This document shows, one piece after another, positions 25,341 to 35,492 of a stretch of DNA of 64,000 bases (positions within the stretch are counted from its first letter, which is position 1; each line of letters begins with the position of its first letter). A model generated the notes under the pieces. It was given only the letters and a program-made list of their open reading frames with translations. It was not told the origin of the DNA and searched no databases. This DNA is from Marinibacterium sp. Its GTDB lineage: Bacteria > Pseudomonadota > Alphaproteobacteria > Rhodobacterales > Rhodobacteraceae. The position numbers and the translations under genes were made by a program. The stretch covers positions 27,466-91,465 of the forward strand of contig JAOXSC010000195.1 of NCBI GenBank assembly GCA_025800215.1, given 5' to 3'.

Positions 25341-25387
25341 ACTCTCTGAACCAGCAAGGTGCAGGGCGTGATGCGGCTTTTTTGTTT
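25331..25387 (+). terminator. Conditional intrinsic terminator upstream of nrtA
   Basis: AAAGCCGCTCAC (25331-25342) pairs with GTGATGCGGCTTT (25368-25380) with one bulged T; the hairpin is followed by a T-rich run (TTTTTTGTTTT). It ends about 45 bases before the nrtA ATG. Because its 5' arm is part of ANTAR hairpin P2, NasT binding should block it. Function is inferred from this overlap. Confidence 0.8.
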
Positions 25388-25431
25388 TCCCCGCCCGGTT
25401 TTCGGGCTTCGCAGCAGATGGACAGACCCAC

Positions 25432-26799
25432 ATGAAGACCCTCTTCGCAGGCCTTGTCGCCACAACCGCACTTCTCAGCCCGGCCTATGCCGAGCTGCTG
25501 GAACTGGAAAAAGATGAACTGACCTTTGGCTTTATCAAACTGACAGACATGGCGCCCCTCGCCGTGGCTTATGAGAACGGCTATTTCCTGGATGAAGGCC
25601 TGTTCGTGACGCTTGAAGCGCAGGCCAACTGGAAGGTGCTGCTGGATGGCGTGATCGACGGCCAGCTGGACGGCGCGCATATGCTGGCCGGTCAGCCGCT
25701 GGCGGCCACCATCGGCTTTGGCACCGAAGCGCATATCATCACGCCCTTTTCCATGGATCTGAACGGCAACGGCATCACCGTGTCGAACGAGATCTGGGAA
25801 AAGATGCTGCCGCATATCCCGAAAATGGATGACGGCCGTCCGCAGCACCCGATCAGCGCCGAAGCGCTGGCGCCTGTGGTCGAAGAATACACCGCCGCCG
25901 GCAAGCCCTTCAACATGGGCATGGTGTTCCCGGTGTCGACGCATAACTACGAACTGCGCTACTGGCTGGCGGCCGGTGGTCTGCATCCGGGCTATTACAG
26001 CCCCGACAACATCACCGGTCAGATCGGTGCCGATGTGCTGCTGAGTGTGACGCCGCCGCCGCAGATGCCCGCGACGCTCGAAGCCGGGACGATCTATGGC
26101 TACTGCGTGGGCGAGCCGTGGAACCAGCAGGCGGTGTTCAAGGGCATCGGCGTGCCGGTCATCACCGACTACCAGCTGTGGAAGAACAACCCCGAAAAGG
26201 TCTTTGGCATCACTGCCGAGTTTGCAGAAAAGTACCCCAACACCACGCTGGCCGTGACCAAGGCGCTGATCCGGGCCGCGATCTGGCTGGATGAAAACGA
26301 CAATGCCAACCGCCCTGAAGCGGTCGAGATCCTGAGCCGCCCCGAATATGTGGGTGCTGATTATGACGTGATCGCCAACTCGATGACCGGGTTCTTCGAA
26401 TTCGAAAAGGGCGACAAGCGCGACATCCCCGATTTCAACGTGTTCTTCCGCTACAACGCCACCTACCCGTTCTATTCGGACGCCGTGTGGTATCTGACGC
26501 AGATGCGCCGCTGGGGTCAGATCGCCGAAGCCAAGCCCGACAGCTGGTATGACGAGGTCGCCAAGTCGGTTTACCGCCCCGACATCTATCTGGATGCCGC
26601 CAAGCTGGTGGTCGCCGATGGCTACGCGGACGAGGCCGATTTCCCCTGGGACAGCGATGGCTACAAGGCGCCGACCCCGTCCGGCGACATCATTGATGGC
26701 ATCCCCTATGACGGCAAAGCACCCAATGCCTACCTCGAAAGCCTGCCGATCGGCCTGAAAGGCGAACAGACCGTGACCGGGGCGGGCGTCGAAGGCTGA
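25432..26799 (+). CDS. nrtA: Nitrate ABC transporter substrate-binding protein
   Basis: The 455-residue NrtA/CmpA-family protein has a Sec signal peptide ending 'LLSPAYA' (residues 1-20). Motifs: '[20 protein letters not shown]', '[20 protein letters not shown]', '[15 protein letters not shown]'. It captures nitrate or nitrite in the periplasm for the NrtB/NrtC importer. It is the first gene after the NasT-controlled leader and is separated from nrtB by 83 bases containing a strong hairpin. Confidence 0.93.
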   Translation: MKTLFAGLVATTALLSPAYAELLELEKDELTFGFIKLTDMAPLAVAYENGYFLDEGLFVTLEAQANWKVLLDGVIDGQLDGAHMLAGQPLAATIGFGTEAHIITPFSMDLNGNGITVSNEIWEKMLPHIPKMDDGRPQHPISAEALAPVVEEYTAAGKPFNMGMVFPVSTHNYELRYWLAAGGLHPGYYSPDNITGQIGADVLLSVTPPPQMPATLEAGTIYGYCVGEPWNQQAVFKGIGVPVITDYQLWKNNPEKVFGITAEFAEKYPNTTLAVTKALIRAAIWLDENDNANRPEAVEILSRPEYVGADYDVIANSMTGFFEFEKGDKRDIPDFNVFFRYNATYPFYSDAVWYLTQMRRWGQIAEAKPDSWYDEVAKSVYRPDIYLDAAKLVVADGYADEADFPWDSDGYKAPTPSGDIIDGIPYDGKAPNAYLESLPIGLKGEQTVTGAGVEG

Positions 26800-26823
26800 T
26801 CGCCTGATCCATCCCCCAAAACT

Positions 26824-26857
26824 GACGCGGCAGGCCGCCCCCCTGGCCCGCCGTGTC
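26824..26857 (+). promoter_or_regulatory. Stem-loop between nrtA and nrtB
   Basis: GACGCGGC (26824-26831) pairs with GCCGTGTC (26850-26857) through eight pairs including one G-U, with GGCC/GGCC pairing inside the loop. It is followed by only three T residues. Such hairpins after the binding-protein gene of ABC operons often stabilise the upstream mRNA or reduce read-through; that role is inferred. Confidence 0.45.
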
Positions 26858-26882
26858 TTTCCAGCCGCCGCGAGGACATCCC

Positions 26883-27959
26883 ATGACAACCGTCGACCCC
26901 AATTTCACCGCAGGAGCCGACCGCGAAGCCCGTCGCGCGCGCCTGTTTACCCGTATCAATTCCGCCGACAAATGGTTCCAGATCCTGGGCCTGGCCTGGA
27001 TCACCCCGGTGCTGCGCGCCGCGGCCGGTGACAACCCGCGCGCCCAGATGAAGGAAATCTGGCGTCTGCTGCTGGTGCCGCTGCTGGCGATTGTCGCCTT
27101 TCTGGTGGTCTGGGGCACGCTGGCGCCCAAGGTGCAGACGTCGCTTGGGGCCGTGCCGGGCCCCGCTCAGGTCTGGCAAGAGGCGTTGAACCTGCACGAA
27201 GACGCCCGCGTCAAGGCCGAGAAGAAGGCCAAATTCGACGCCCAGGTGGCGCAGCTGAACGAGCGGCTGATTTCCCAGGGCAAAGAGCCCAAGACCCGCG
27301 CCTATACCGGCGCGCCCACCTATTACCAGCAGATCTGGACATCCATCACGACCGTGTTCTTCGGCTTTCTGATCGCCACCATCGTGGCGGTGCCGCTGGG
27401 GATCATGTCGGGCCTGTCGCCCACCGCGAATTCGGCGCTGAACCCGCTGATCCAGATCTTCAAACCGGTGTCGCCGCTGGCCTGGCTGCCGATCGTGACG
27501 ATGATCGTATCGGCCACCTACACGAGCAATGACGGGCTGCTGTCGAAATCCTTCCTGATCTCGGCCATCACGGTGACGCTGTGTTCGCTGTGGCCGACGC
27601 TGATCAACACCTCGCTGGGGGTGGCGTCGATCGACAAGGATCTGGTCAACGTGTCCAAGGTTCTCAAGATGAACACCTGGACCAAGATCACCAAGCTGGT
27701 GCTGCCTTCGGCGCTGCCGCTGATCTTTACCGGCCTGCGTCTGAGCCTGGGTGTGGGCTGGATGGTGCTGATTGCCGCCGAGATGCTGGCGCAGAACCCC
27801 GGCCTGGGCAAATTCGTCTGGGATGAATTCCAGAACGGCTCCTCCCAGTCGCTCGCCAAGATCATCGTGGCTGTTCTCACCATCGGGATCATCGGCTTCC
27901 TGCTCGACCGGGTGATGTATGCGCTGCAATCGCTCTTTACCTTTACCAACAACCGGTGA
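26883..27959 (+). CDS. nrtB: Nitrate ABC transporter permease
   Basis: The 358-residue inner-membrane permease carries a hydrophobic segment at ~55-80, a hydrophilic loop (~95-145), then the BPD-type transmembrane domain with '[19 protein letters not shown]' and an EAA-like loop '[20 protein letters not shown]'. It forms the channel for NrtA-delivered nitrate. The ATG at 26883 was chosen because GAGG sits 8 bases upstream; an in-frame ATG at 26853 is less likely. The stop overlaps a GTG in the ATPase frame. Confidence 0.92.
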   Translation: MTTVDPNFTAGADREARRARLFTRINSADKWFQILGLAWITPVLRAAAGDNPRAQMKEIWRLLLVPLLAIVAFLVVWGTLAPKVQTSLGAVPGPAQVWQEALNLHEDARVKAEKKAKFDAQVAQLNERLISQGKEPKTRAYTGAPTYYQQIWTSITTVFFGFLIATIVAVPLGIMSGLSPTANSALNPLIQIFKPVSPLAWLPIVTMIVSATYTSNDGLLSKSFLISAITVTLCSLWPTLINTSLGVASIDKDLVNVSKVLKMNTWTKITKLVLPSALPLIFTGLRLSLGVGWMVLIAAEMLAQNPGLGKFVWDEFQNGSSQSLAKIIVAVLTIGIIGFLLDRVMYALQSLFTFTNNR

Positions 27960-27964
27960 TCGCG

Positions 27965-29650
27965 ATGTCCATGATTGATTTTCAGAACGTCTCGAAAAGC
28001 TTTGGCACCGGCACGGATGCGACCGAGGTGCTCAAGGACATCAACCTCAAGGTTGAAGAAGGTGAATTCGTGGTCCTGCTGGGGTTTTCGGGCACCGGAA
28101 AGACCACGCTGATCAACCTGATGGCCGGGATCGAACAGCCCACAACGGGATCGGTGCGCTTCAAGGGCGCGCCGATCACCGGGCCGGGGCCCGAACGCGG
28201 GGTGATCTTTCAGAACTATTCGCTGATGCCCTGGCTGACGGTGACGGGCAATGTGCGGCTGGCGGTGGACACGGTCTTTCCGGGCCTCTCCAATGCCGAA
28301 AAATCCGAAAAGGTCGCGCATTTCGTCAAGATGGTGGGGCTGAGCCATGCCGCCAGCCGCCGCCCGGCGGAACTGTCGGGGGGGATGCGCCAGCGGGTCA
28401 ATGTGGCCCGCGCGCTGGCGATGAGCCCCGAGGTGCTGCTGTTGGACGAACCGCTCAGCGCGCTTGATGCGCTGACCCGCGGCAACCTGGCCGAAGAGAT
28501 CGAAAGGATCTGGGAGGCCGACAAGAAAACCTGCGTCCTGATCACCAATGACGTGGACGAAGCGATCCTGCTGGCGGACCGGATCATTCCGCTGAACCCC
28601 GACGGCACGCTGGGCACCGAATTCAAGGTCGACATCCCGCGCCCGCGCGACCGGACGGCGATGAACCATGATGAAACTTTCAAGGATCTGCGCGGTCAGG
28701 TGACAAAGTACCTGATGGATGTCGGGATCGAAGCCAAGGTCGACGGCAGCAAGATCCTGCCCGATGTGACCCCGATCCACGGTGTGCCCACCGCCGTCAA
28801 AGAGGCGCAGAAAGGTCTGATCGAAGAACGCTTTCTGGATTTCAGCCAGCTGCACAAGGTCTATCCGACGCCCAAGGGTCCGCTGACCGTGGTCGAAGAT
28901 TTCAACCTCAAGCTCGACCGGGGCGAATTCATTTCGCTGATCGGGCATTCGGGCTGTGGCAAATCCACGGTGCTAACCATGGCGGCGGGGCTGAATGCGA
29001 TCTCGAAAGGGGCGATCAAGCTGGATGGCCGCCATGTGGAAGGCGCCGATCCTGAACGCGCCGTGGTGTTCCAGTCGCCATCGCTGTTTCCCTGGCTGAC
29101 CGCGCGCGAAAACGTCGCCGTGGGGGTTGAACGTGTCTATCCCAAGGCCAGCGAGGCCGAGCGGCTGGATGTGGTCGAATACTATCTTGAACGTGTGGGT
29201 CTGGCCGACGCCATGGACAAGGCTGCGGCGGATCTGTCCAACGGCATGAAACAGCGCGTGGGCATCGCGCGGGCCTTTGCCCTGTCGCCCAAGCTGCTGT
29301 TGCTGGATGAACCGTTCGGCATGCTCGACAGCCTCACCCGGTGGGAACTGCAAGAGGTCCTGATGGAGGTCTGGTCGCGCACCAAGGTGACGGCGATCTG
29401 CGTGACCCATGACGTGGACGAAGCCATCCTTCTGGCCGACCGCGTGGTGATGATGACCAATGGTCCGCAGGCCACCATCGGCAAGATCACCAAGGTCGAT
29501 CTGCCGCGCCCGCGCAGCCGCAAGGTGCTGCTGGCGCATCCCGATTACTATGCCTACCGTCAGGAGGTGCTCGATTTCCTTGAGGAATACGAGCACGGGG
29601 CCAAACCCAAGCCCAAAAACCCCACCCCCAAGGCAATTGCGGCCGAGTGA
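27965..29650 (+). CDS. nrtC: Nitrate ABC transporter ATPase with two nucleotide-binding domains
   Basis: The 561-residue protein contains two ATPase domains in tandem. Domain 1: Walker A 'GFSGTGKTT', signature 'LSGGMRQRV', Walker B '[12 protein letters not shown]'; its switch position reads 'LITNDVDEA', with Asn where His is usual. Domain 2 (from ~300): 'GHSGCGKST', 'LSNGMKQRV', '[12 protein letters not shown]', 'CVTHDVDEA'. Unlike cyanobacterial NrtC, no substrate-binding domain is attached. I chose ATG 27965 because GGTGA precedes it; a GTG at 27956 overlapping the nrtB stop is an alternative. Confidence 0.9.
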   Translation: MSMIDFQNVSKSFGTGTDATEVLKDINLKVEEGEFVVLLGFSGTGKTTLINLMAGIEQPTTGSVRFKGAPITGPGPERGVIFQNYSLMPWLTVTGNVRLAVDTVFPGLSNAEKSEKVAHFVKMVGLSHAASRRPAELSGGMRQRVNVARALAMSPEVLLLDEPLSALDALTRGNLAEEIERIWEADKKTCVLITNDVDEAILLADRIIPLNPDGTLGTEFKVDIPRPRDRTAMNHDETFKDLRGQVTKYLMDVGIEAKVDGSKILPDVTPIHGVPTAVKEAQKGLIEERFLDFSQLHKVYPTPKGPLTVVEDFNLKLDRGEFISLIGHSGCGKSTVLTMAAGLNAISKGAIKLDGRHVEGADPERAVVFQSPSLFPWLTARENVAVGVERVYPKASEAERLDVVEYYLERVGLADAMDKAAADLSNGMKQRVGIARAFALSPKLLLLDEPFGMLDSLTRWELQEVLMEVWSRTKVTAICVTHDVDEAILLADRVVMMTNGPQATIGKITKVDLPRPRSRKVLLAHPDYYAYRQEVLDFLEEYEHGAKPKPKNPTPKAIAAE

Positions 29651-29654
29651 TCCC

Positions 29655-30077
29655 ATGACCCCAGATCAGATCACATTGGTCGAAGACAGCTTTGCCAAGG
29701 TTGTCCCCATCCGCGACCAGGCCGGGGCGCTGTTCTATCAGACGCTGTTTGACAGCGCGCCGCAGGTGAAACCGCTGTTCAAGGGCGACATCGCCGAACA
29801 GGGCGCCAAGCTGCTGACCATGCTGGGCACTGTGGTGAACGGGCTGCGCGATCTTGATCGCATCCTGCCCGTCGCGCGCCAGCTGGCGGTGGACCACGTC
29901 GCCTATGGCGTCACGGCCGAGCATTACGAACCCGTGGGCGCGGCCCTGATCCAGACGCTTGAGACGGGGCTGGGCGACGCGTTCACCCCCGATGTCCGCG
30001 AGGCCTGGATCGCCGCCTACGCAACCCTGTCCGGCGTCATGATCGACGCCGCCTATGGTGAAGGAACACCGTCATGA
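29655..30077 (+). CDS. Single-domain globin in the nitrate assimilation operon
   Basis: The 140-residue protein has the bacterial-hemoglobin pattern without a reductase domain: 'LVEDSFAKVVPIRDQAGALFYQTLF', 'VKPLFKGDI' (CD-corner Phe) and 'LAVDHVAYGVTAEHYEPVG', where the first His aligns with the proximal heme ligand of Vitreoscilla hemoglobin. A role in handling nitric oxide produced around nitrite reductase, or in heme/redox support of the operon, is inferred from context. It lies four bases after nrtC and overlaps nirB by ATGA. Confidence 0.88.
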   Translation: MTPDQITLVEDSFAKVVPIRDQAGALFYQTLFDSAPQVKPLFKGDIAEQGAKLLTMLGTVVNGLRDLDRILPVARQLAVDHVAYGVTAEHYEPVGAALIQTLETGLGDAFTPDVREAWIAAYATLSGVMIDAAYGEGTPS

Positions 30078-32512
30078 GTAGCAAGCAGAAGCTAGTGATC
30101 ATCGGCGCGGGCATGGCCTCGGGCCGGATGCTCGAACATCTGACCGATGCCGCCCCCGATGCATTCGACATCACCCTGTTCAACGCCGAACCGCGTGGCA
30201 ATTACAACCGGATCATGCTCAGCCCCGTTCTGGCGGGGGATCAGAGCTATGAGGACATCGTCACCCATGATGATGCCTGGTACGCCGCGCGCGGCATCAC
30301 CTGCCGGTTTGGCGAACGGGTCACCGCGATCGACCGCGCCGCCAAGGTGGTGACGGGCGAAAGCGGGCCGGTGGCGTATGACCATCTGGTCTTTGGCACC
30401 GGATCCGATCCCTTCATGATCCCGATGCCCGGGCATGACCTGGACGGGGTGATCGCCTATCGCGATCTGGAAGACACCGAACAGATGATGGCCATGGGCG
30501 CGGGCAACCGCGTGGTGGTCATCGGTGGCGGCCTTTTGGGCCTTGAGGCGGCGGCGGGCATGGCGGCGCGGGGGGCAGATGTGACCGTGGTGCATATCAT
30601 GGGCCATCTGATGGAGCGCCAGCTGGATCCCGCCGCCGGGTATCTGCTTAGAAAATCGCTGGAAGAAAAGGGCATCAAGGTTCTGCTTAACGCCAAATCG
30701 ACCGAGATCGCAGGCGAAAACGGGCAGGTGCGGGCGCTGCTGCTCGAGGATGGGACGGTGCTGCCCTGCGACCTGCTGGTCATGGCCGTGGGCATCCGCC
30801 CCAGCATTGCGCTGGCGCAGGAAACGGGCCTCGCGGTGGGTCGGGGCATTCATGTGGATGACCAGATGCGCACATCCGATCCCAGCGTCTTTGCGGTGGG
30901 CGAATGTGTTGAACATGACGGGGCGGTCTTTGGCCTTGTGGCGCCGCTTTATGATCAGGCGAAGGTGCTGGCTGAAACGCTGCAGGGCCGCGACGCGGTC
31001 TACAAGCAGAAATCGCTGTCGACCAAGCTCAAGGTCACGGGGTGCGATCTGTTCAGCGCGGGTGATTTTGCCGAAGGGGACGGGCGCGAAGACATCGTGT
31101 TCCGCGACCCCGCGCGCGGGGTCTACAAGCGTCTGGTGATCGAAGGCGACCGGCTGGTGGGGGCTGTCATGTATGGCGACACCGCCGACAGCAACTGGTT
31201 CTTTGGCCTGATCCGCGATGGCGACGACGTGTCGGACATGCGCGAGACGCTGATCTTTGGCCCCGCCTTTCAGGGAGGGGGTGCCGCGGACCCTCTGTCA
31301 GCCGTTGCAGCATTGCCGCCTGAGGCGGAAATTTGCGGCTGCAACGGCGTTTGCAAATCCACCATCACCGATGCCATCGCGGCAGGGGCCACCGATCTGG
31401 GCGCGATCCGCGCCGAAACCAAGGCCAGCGCGTCCTGCGGCACCTGCACCGGGCTGGTGGAACAGCTGCTGCAGGTCAGCCTGGGCGATGCGTTTCAAAT
31501 GCCCACCGAACAGCCGATCTGCGGCTGTTGCGACCTGACCCACGAAGATGTGCGGCGACTGATCAAGTCCCAGGCGCTGAAAAGCCAGGAAGCTGTCTGG
31601 CAGGAGCTGGGCTGGAAAACCGTCAATGGCTGCCATGTCTGCCGCCCGGCGGTGAATTTCTACCTGCTGGTCGACTGGCCGCTGGACTATCGCGACGATC
31701 CTCAAAGCCGGTTTGTCAACGAACGCAAACACGCCAATATCCAGAAGGATGGCACATTCAGCGTGGTGCCGCGCATGTGGGGCGGGATCACCACCCCAGA
31801 TGAGCTGCGCGCCATCGCCGACGCCGCCGACAAGTATCAGGTGCCCACCGTCAAGGTGACCGGCGGCCAGCGCATCGACCTGCTGGGCGTCAAGGGCGAG
31901 GATCTGCCGTTCATCTGGGCCGATCTCAACAAGGCGGGGATGGTGTCGGGCCATGCCTATTCCAAAGGGCTGCGCACGGTGAAAACCTGCGTTGGCACCG
32001 ATCACTGCCGCTTTGGCACCCAGGACAGCACCGGGCTTGGCATCAAGCTCGAGCAGGTGCTCTGGGGATCGTGGACGCCGCATAAGCTCAAGCTGGCGGT
32101 GTCGGGCTGCCCGCGCAACTGCGCCGAAGCGACCTGCAAGGATATCGGGGTGGTCTGCGTGGACAGCGGCTATCAGATCTCGATCGGTGGCGCGGCTGGC
32201 ATGGATGTCAAGGAAACCGAACTGCTGGTTCAGGTCGCCACCGAAGAGGAAGCGATCGAAGTCGTGATGGCCGTCACTCAGGCCTATCGCGAAGGGGCCA
32301 AATATCTCGACCGTCTGTACAAATGGATGGCCAAGGTGGGGCTCGACTGGATCAAGGACACGCTGGTCGATGATCTGGAAAACCGCCGCGCCCATGCCGA
32401 ACGGTTCGAACTTAGCCAGTCCATCTATCGCACCGACCCCTGGGCCGAACACGCCAAGCAGGCCCAACGCTACCAACCCCTGAGCGATCTGACGCTGGAG
32501 GCCGCGGAATGA
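30074..32512 (+). CDS. nirB: Assimilatory NAD(P)H nitrite reductase, large subunit
   Basis: The 812-residue enzyme reduces nitrite to ammonium with six electrons from NAD(P)H. Domains: FAD-binding 'IIGAGMASG' at the start; NAD-binding 'VVIGGGLLGLEAA' (~150); a BFD-like [2Fe-2S] region with 'CGCNGVC' and 'CGTCTG' (~420-460); and the C-terminal siroheme/[4Fe-4S] domain with 'TCVGTDHCRFG' and 'GCPRNCAEATCKD'. It overlaps the globin gene and nirD by four bases each. In Paracoccus nomenclature it corresponds to nasB. Confidence 0.96.
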   Translation: MSSKQKLVIIGAGMASGRMLEHLTDAAPDAFDITLFNAEPRGNYNRIMLSPVLAGDQSYEDIVTHDDAWYAARGITCRFGERVTAIDRAAKVVTGESGPVAYDHLVFGTGSDPFMIPMPGHDLDGVIAYRDLEDTEQMMAMGAGNRVVVIGGGLLGLEAAAGMAARGADVTVVHIMGHLMERQLDPAAGYLLRKSLEEKGIKVLLNAKSTEIAGENGQVRALLLEDGTVLPCDLLVMAVGIRPSIALAQETGLAVGRGIHVDDQMRTSDPSVFAVGECVEHDGAVFGLVAPLYDQAKVLAETLQGRDAVYKQKSLSTKLKVTGCDLFSAGDFAEGDGREDIVFRDPARGVYKRLVIEGDRLVGAVMYGDTADSNWFFGLIRDGDDVSDMRETLIFGPAFQGGGAADPLSAVAALPPEAEICGCNGVCKSTITDAIAAGATDLGAIRAETKASASCGTCTGLVEQLLQVSLGDAFQMPTEQPICGCCDLTHEDVRRLIKSQALKSQEAVWQELGWKTVNGCHVCRPAVNFYLLVDWPLDYRDDPQSRFVNERKHANIQKDGTFSVVPRMWGGITTPDELRAIADAADKYQVPTVKVTGGQRIDLLGVKGEDLPFIWADLNKAGMVSGHAYSKGLRTVKTCVGTDHCRFGTQDSTGLGIKLEQVLWGSWTPHKLKLAVSGCPRNCAEATCKDIGVVCVDSGYQISIGGAAGMDVKETELLVQVATEEEAIEVVMAVTQAYREGAKYLDRLYKWMAKVGLDWIKDTLVDDLENRRAHAERFELSQSIYRTDPWAEHAKQAQRYQPLSDLTLEAAE

Positions 32513-32841
32513 GCTGGATTGATATCGGAGCCCTTGATGATGTGCCCCTGCGCGGGGCGCGGCTGGTCAAGACGCGGGTAGGCTGTGTTGCGGTGTTCCG
32601 CACCGCCGAGGCCGAGGTCTTTGCCGCCTCGAACACCTGTCCGCACAAGAACGGGCCGCTCTCGGAAGGCATCATTCACGGCCAGTCGGTGACCTGCCCG
32701 CTGCACAACTGGGTGTTCGATCTGAACACCGGCGAAGCGCAGGGGGCCGATGACGGGCGCATCGCGACCTATCCGGTGCGCATCGACGGTGGGCGGATCC
32801 TGCTGGACGCGGCATCGCTCGATCAACGGAGCGCCGCCTGA
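32509..32841 (+). CDS. nirD: Nitrite reductase small subunit, Rieske ferredoxin type
   Basis: The 110-residue Rieske-fold protein has the complete cluster-binding signature 'CPHKNGPLSEG' and 'CPLHNWVF'. The E. coli NirD lacks these ligands, so this one is a real [2Fe-2S] protein like Paracoccus NasG, which carries electrons between nitrite and nitrate reductase. It sits between nirB and the nitrate reductase gene with overlaps on both sides (ATGA and TGATG). Confidence 0.94.
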   Translation: MSWIDIGALDDVPLRGARLVKTRVGCVAVFRTAEAEVFAASNTCPHKNGPLSEGIIHGQSVTCPLHNWVFDLNTGEAQGADDGRIATYPVRIDGGRILLDAASLDQRSAA

Positions 32842-35492
32842 TGGACGGTGCGGGCCTTGCACAATCGGCCGGGCAAACTGCTGCAGTCTGCTCGACCTGC
32901 CCCTATTGCGGGGTTGGCTGTGGCGTTCTGCTGTCGCCCGACGGGTCCGGCGGGCTTGAGGTGCGCGGCGACGCGGCCCACCCGGCCAATGCCGGGCGGC
33001 TGTGTTCCAAAGGCTCGGCCCTGGGCGAAACCGTGGGGTTGGCGCAGCGCCTGCTGGCCCCGCGTGTGGACGGGCATGACGTCAGCTGGGACAGCGCGTT
33101 GCAGACCGTGGCTGACCGGTTCCGCGCCACCATTGCCGAACACGGGCCCGACAGCGTGGCCTTTTATGTCTCGGGCCAGCTGCTGACCGAAGACTATTAC
33201 GTGGCCAACAAGCTGATGAAAGGGTTCATGGGCTCGGCCAATATCGACACCAATTCGCGGCTTTGCATGGCGTCATCGGTGGCCGGGCACAAGCGCGCCT
33301 TTGGCACCGATACGGTGCCGGGCACCTATGAAGACCTTGATGAGGCCGATCTGGTGGTGCTGGTGGGCTCGAACCTGGCGTGGTGCCATCCGGTGCTCTA
33401 TCAGCGGCTGATCGCGGCGCGCAAGGCGCGCGGCACCCGCATCGTGGTGATCGACCCGCGCCGCACCGCAAGCTGCGATCAGGCCGATCTGCATCTGGCG
33501 TTGGCGCCGGGATCGGATGTGGCGCTGTTCAACCACCTGCTGGCTGAAATTGATCGCGCCGGGGCGGTGGATGCGGGCTATCTGGCGCATACCACGGGCT
33601 TTGCCGACGCGCTTGACACCGCACGCGCCGATGATCTTGGCGTGACCGGGCTGGATCCGCAGGATGTTGCGGATTTTTGCAAGCTCTGGATCGGCACCGA
33701 AAAGGTCGTGACGATCTACAGCCAGGGGGTGAACCAGTCGTCTTCGGGCAGTGACAAGGTCAATGCGATCCTCAATTGCCACCTGGCCACGGGGCGCATC
33801 GGCACGCCGGGCTGCGGGCCGCTGTCGGTCACCGGCCAGCCCAATGCCATGGGCGGGCGCGAAGTTGGCGGGCTGGCCAACATGCTGGCCTGCCATCTGG
33901 ATCTGGAAAACCCCGATCACCGGCTGGCGGTGCAGGATTTCTGGCAGGCGCCCACGGTGCCGGATGCGCCGGGGCTCAAGGCGGTGGACATGTTCCGCGC
34001 GGTGGGCGACGGGCGGATCAAGGCGCTCTGGATCATCCATACCAACCCGGCGGTGTCGATGCCCGATGCCGATGCGGTGCGCGATGCCATTGCCGGGTGC
34101 GACTTTACCGTGGTGTCGGACATCACCGACCGGACCGATACCGCCCAGCTGGCCGATGTGCTGCTGCCGGCCAGTGGCTGGGGCGAAAAGGACGGCACGG
34201 TCACCAATTCCGATCGCACCATCAGCCGTCAGCGCGCCGCGCTGCCTGCCCCCGGACAGGCCCGCCCCGACTGGCAGATCCTGGCCGAGGTCGGCCAGCG
34301 CATGGGATGGGCGGCGGCCTTTGACTATTCCAGCCCGGTCGAGATCTTTCGCGAATATGCCGCGCTGTCGGGTGTTGCGGGGCGGTTCGGGCGCGACTTT
34401 GACATTTCGGGCCTCTCGGATCTGGGCGCGGCAGACTATGATCGCCTGCAGCCCGCGCGCTGGCCGATCACCGCCACACGGCGGGGCGGCCGGTTCTTTG
34501 CCGAGGGCGGGTTTTACCACGCCGACGGCAAGGCGCGGCTGCTGCCGGTCAGCTGGCGCCCGCCTGCGGCGCGCACCGGGCCGCGCTATCCCTTCCGTTT
34601 GAACACGGGCCGGTTGCGCGATCAGTGGCACACGATGACCCGCACCGGGCTGTCGCCGCGCCTGTCGGCGCATCTGGCCGAGCCGTTTCTGGATCTCAAC
34701 CCGGTGGATGCCGACGGGCTGGGGATCGGGGCGGCGGATCTGGTGCAGGTCGACAGCCCCGTGGGCCGCGCCATCCTGCGCGCCCGCATCACCGATGACA
34801 CCCGGCCCGGAGATGTCTTTGCCCCCATCCACTGGACGGCGCAGACCGCGCCCTCAGCGCGCATCGACGCGGTGGTCGAAGCGGCCACGGACCCGGTATC
34901 GGGCCAGCCCGAAAGCAAGGCCTCCGTCGTGCGGGTCAGCCGGTTTGACGCGGCCTGGTACGGGTTTGCCGTGTCCGAAGCCGCGTTCACGCCCGATGCC
35001 GACTATTGGGCGCTCAGCCCCACGCGGCGGGGCTATCGCGCCGAACTGGCGGGCCGCGCCGGCGTTGCGGATTGGGAAAAGGCCGCGCGCGATCTGTTCA
35101 ACCTGCCGCAGGCCGAGGTGACCAAGGTCGAAGATCCCGCACGCGGGGTGGCGCGTCTGGCGTTTCGCGTGGATGGGCGGCTGGTGGCGGCGCTGTTTGT
35201 CTCGCCCCAACCGGTGGCGGTGGCGCGCGACTATGTTGCGGGTCTGCCCGAGGTGCCTGCGCTTGGTCTCTTGTCAGGGCGCACCCCGGCCGATACCCCC
35301 GATCCTGGGCCGGTTCTGTGCTCGTGTTTTGATGTGGGGGTGAACACCATTCTTGAGGCGATCGAAAGCCAGGGGCTGCTGAGCGTGGACGCCATCGGCG
35401 CCGCGCTGCAGGCGGGCACCAATTGCGGATCCTGCCGCCCCGAGCTGGCCACGCTTCTGGCCAGTGCAGTGCGTCGCGAGGCGGCGGAATGA
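32841..35492 (+). CDS. nasA: Assimilatory nitrate reductase, catalytic subunit
   Basis: The 883-residue molybdopterin enzyme reduces nitrate to nitrite in the cytoplasm. N-terminal [4Fe-4S] ligands: 'CPYCGVGCGVLL' and 'LCSKGSALGET'. Molybdopterin-family blocks follow ('GFMGSANIDTNSRLCMAS', 'NQSSSGSDKVNAILN', 'GCGPLSVTGQPNAMGGREV'). A C-terminal BFD-like [2Fe-2S] domain is visible as 'CSCFDVGVNTI' and 'NCGSCRPEL'. There is no signal peptide, which excludes the periplasmic type. It corresponds to nasC of Paracoccus. Confidence 0.95.
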   Translation: MDGAGLAQSAGQTAAVCSTCPYCGVGCGVLLSPDGSGGLEVRGDAAHPANAGRLCSKGSALGETVGLAQRLLAPRVDGHDVSWDSALQTVADRFRATIAEHGPDSVAFYVSGQLLTEDYYVANKLMKGFMGSANIDTNSRLCMASSVAGHKRAFGTDTVPGTYEDLDEADLVVLVGSNLAWCHPVLYQRLIAARKARGTRIVVIDPRRTASCDQADLHLALAPGSDVALFNHLLAEIDRAGAVDAGYLAHTTGFADALDTARADDLGVTGLDPQDVADFCKLWIGTEKVVTIYSQGVNQSSSGSDKVNAILNCHLATGRIGTPGCGPLSVTGQPNAMGGREVGGLANMLACHLDLENPDHRLAVQDFWQAPTVPDAPGLKAVDMFRAVGDGRIKALWIIHTNPAVSMPDADAVRDAIAGCDFTVVSDITDRTDTAQLADVLLPASGWGEKDGTVTNSDRTISRQRAALPAPGQARPDWQILAEVGQRMGWAAAFDYSSPVEIFREYAALSGVAGRFGRDFDISGLSDLGAADYDRLQPARWPITATRRGGRFFAEGGFYHADGKARLLPVSWRPPAARTGPRYPFRLNTGRLRDQWHTMTRTGLSPRLSAHLAEPFLDLNPVDADGLGIGAADLVQVDSPVGRAILRARITDDTRPGDVFAPIHWTAQTAPSARIDAVVEAATDPVSGQPESKASVVRVSRFDAAWYGFAVSEAAFTPDADYWALSPTRRGYRAELAGRAGVADWEKAARDLFNLPQAEVTKVEDPARGVARLAFRVDGRLVAALFVSPQPVAVARDYVAGLPEVPALGLLSGRTPADTPDPGPVLCSCFDVGVNTILEAIESQGLLSVDAIGAALQAGTNCGSCRPELATLLASAVRREAAE

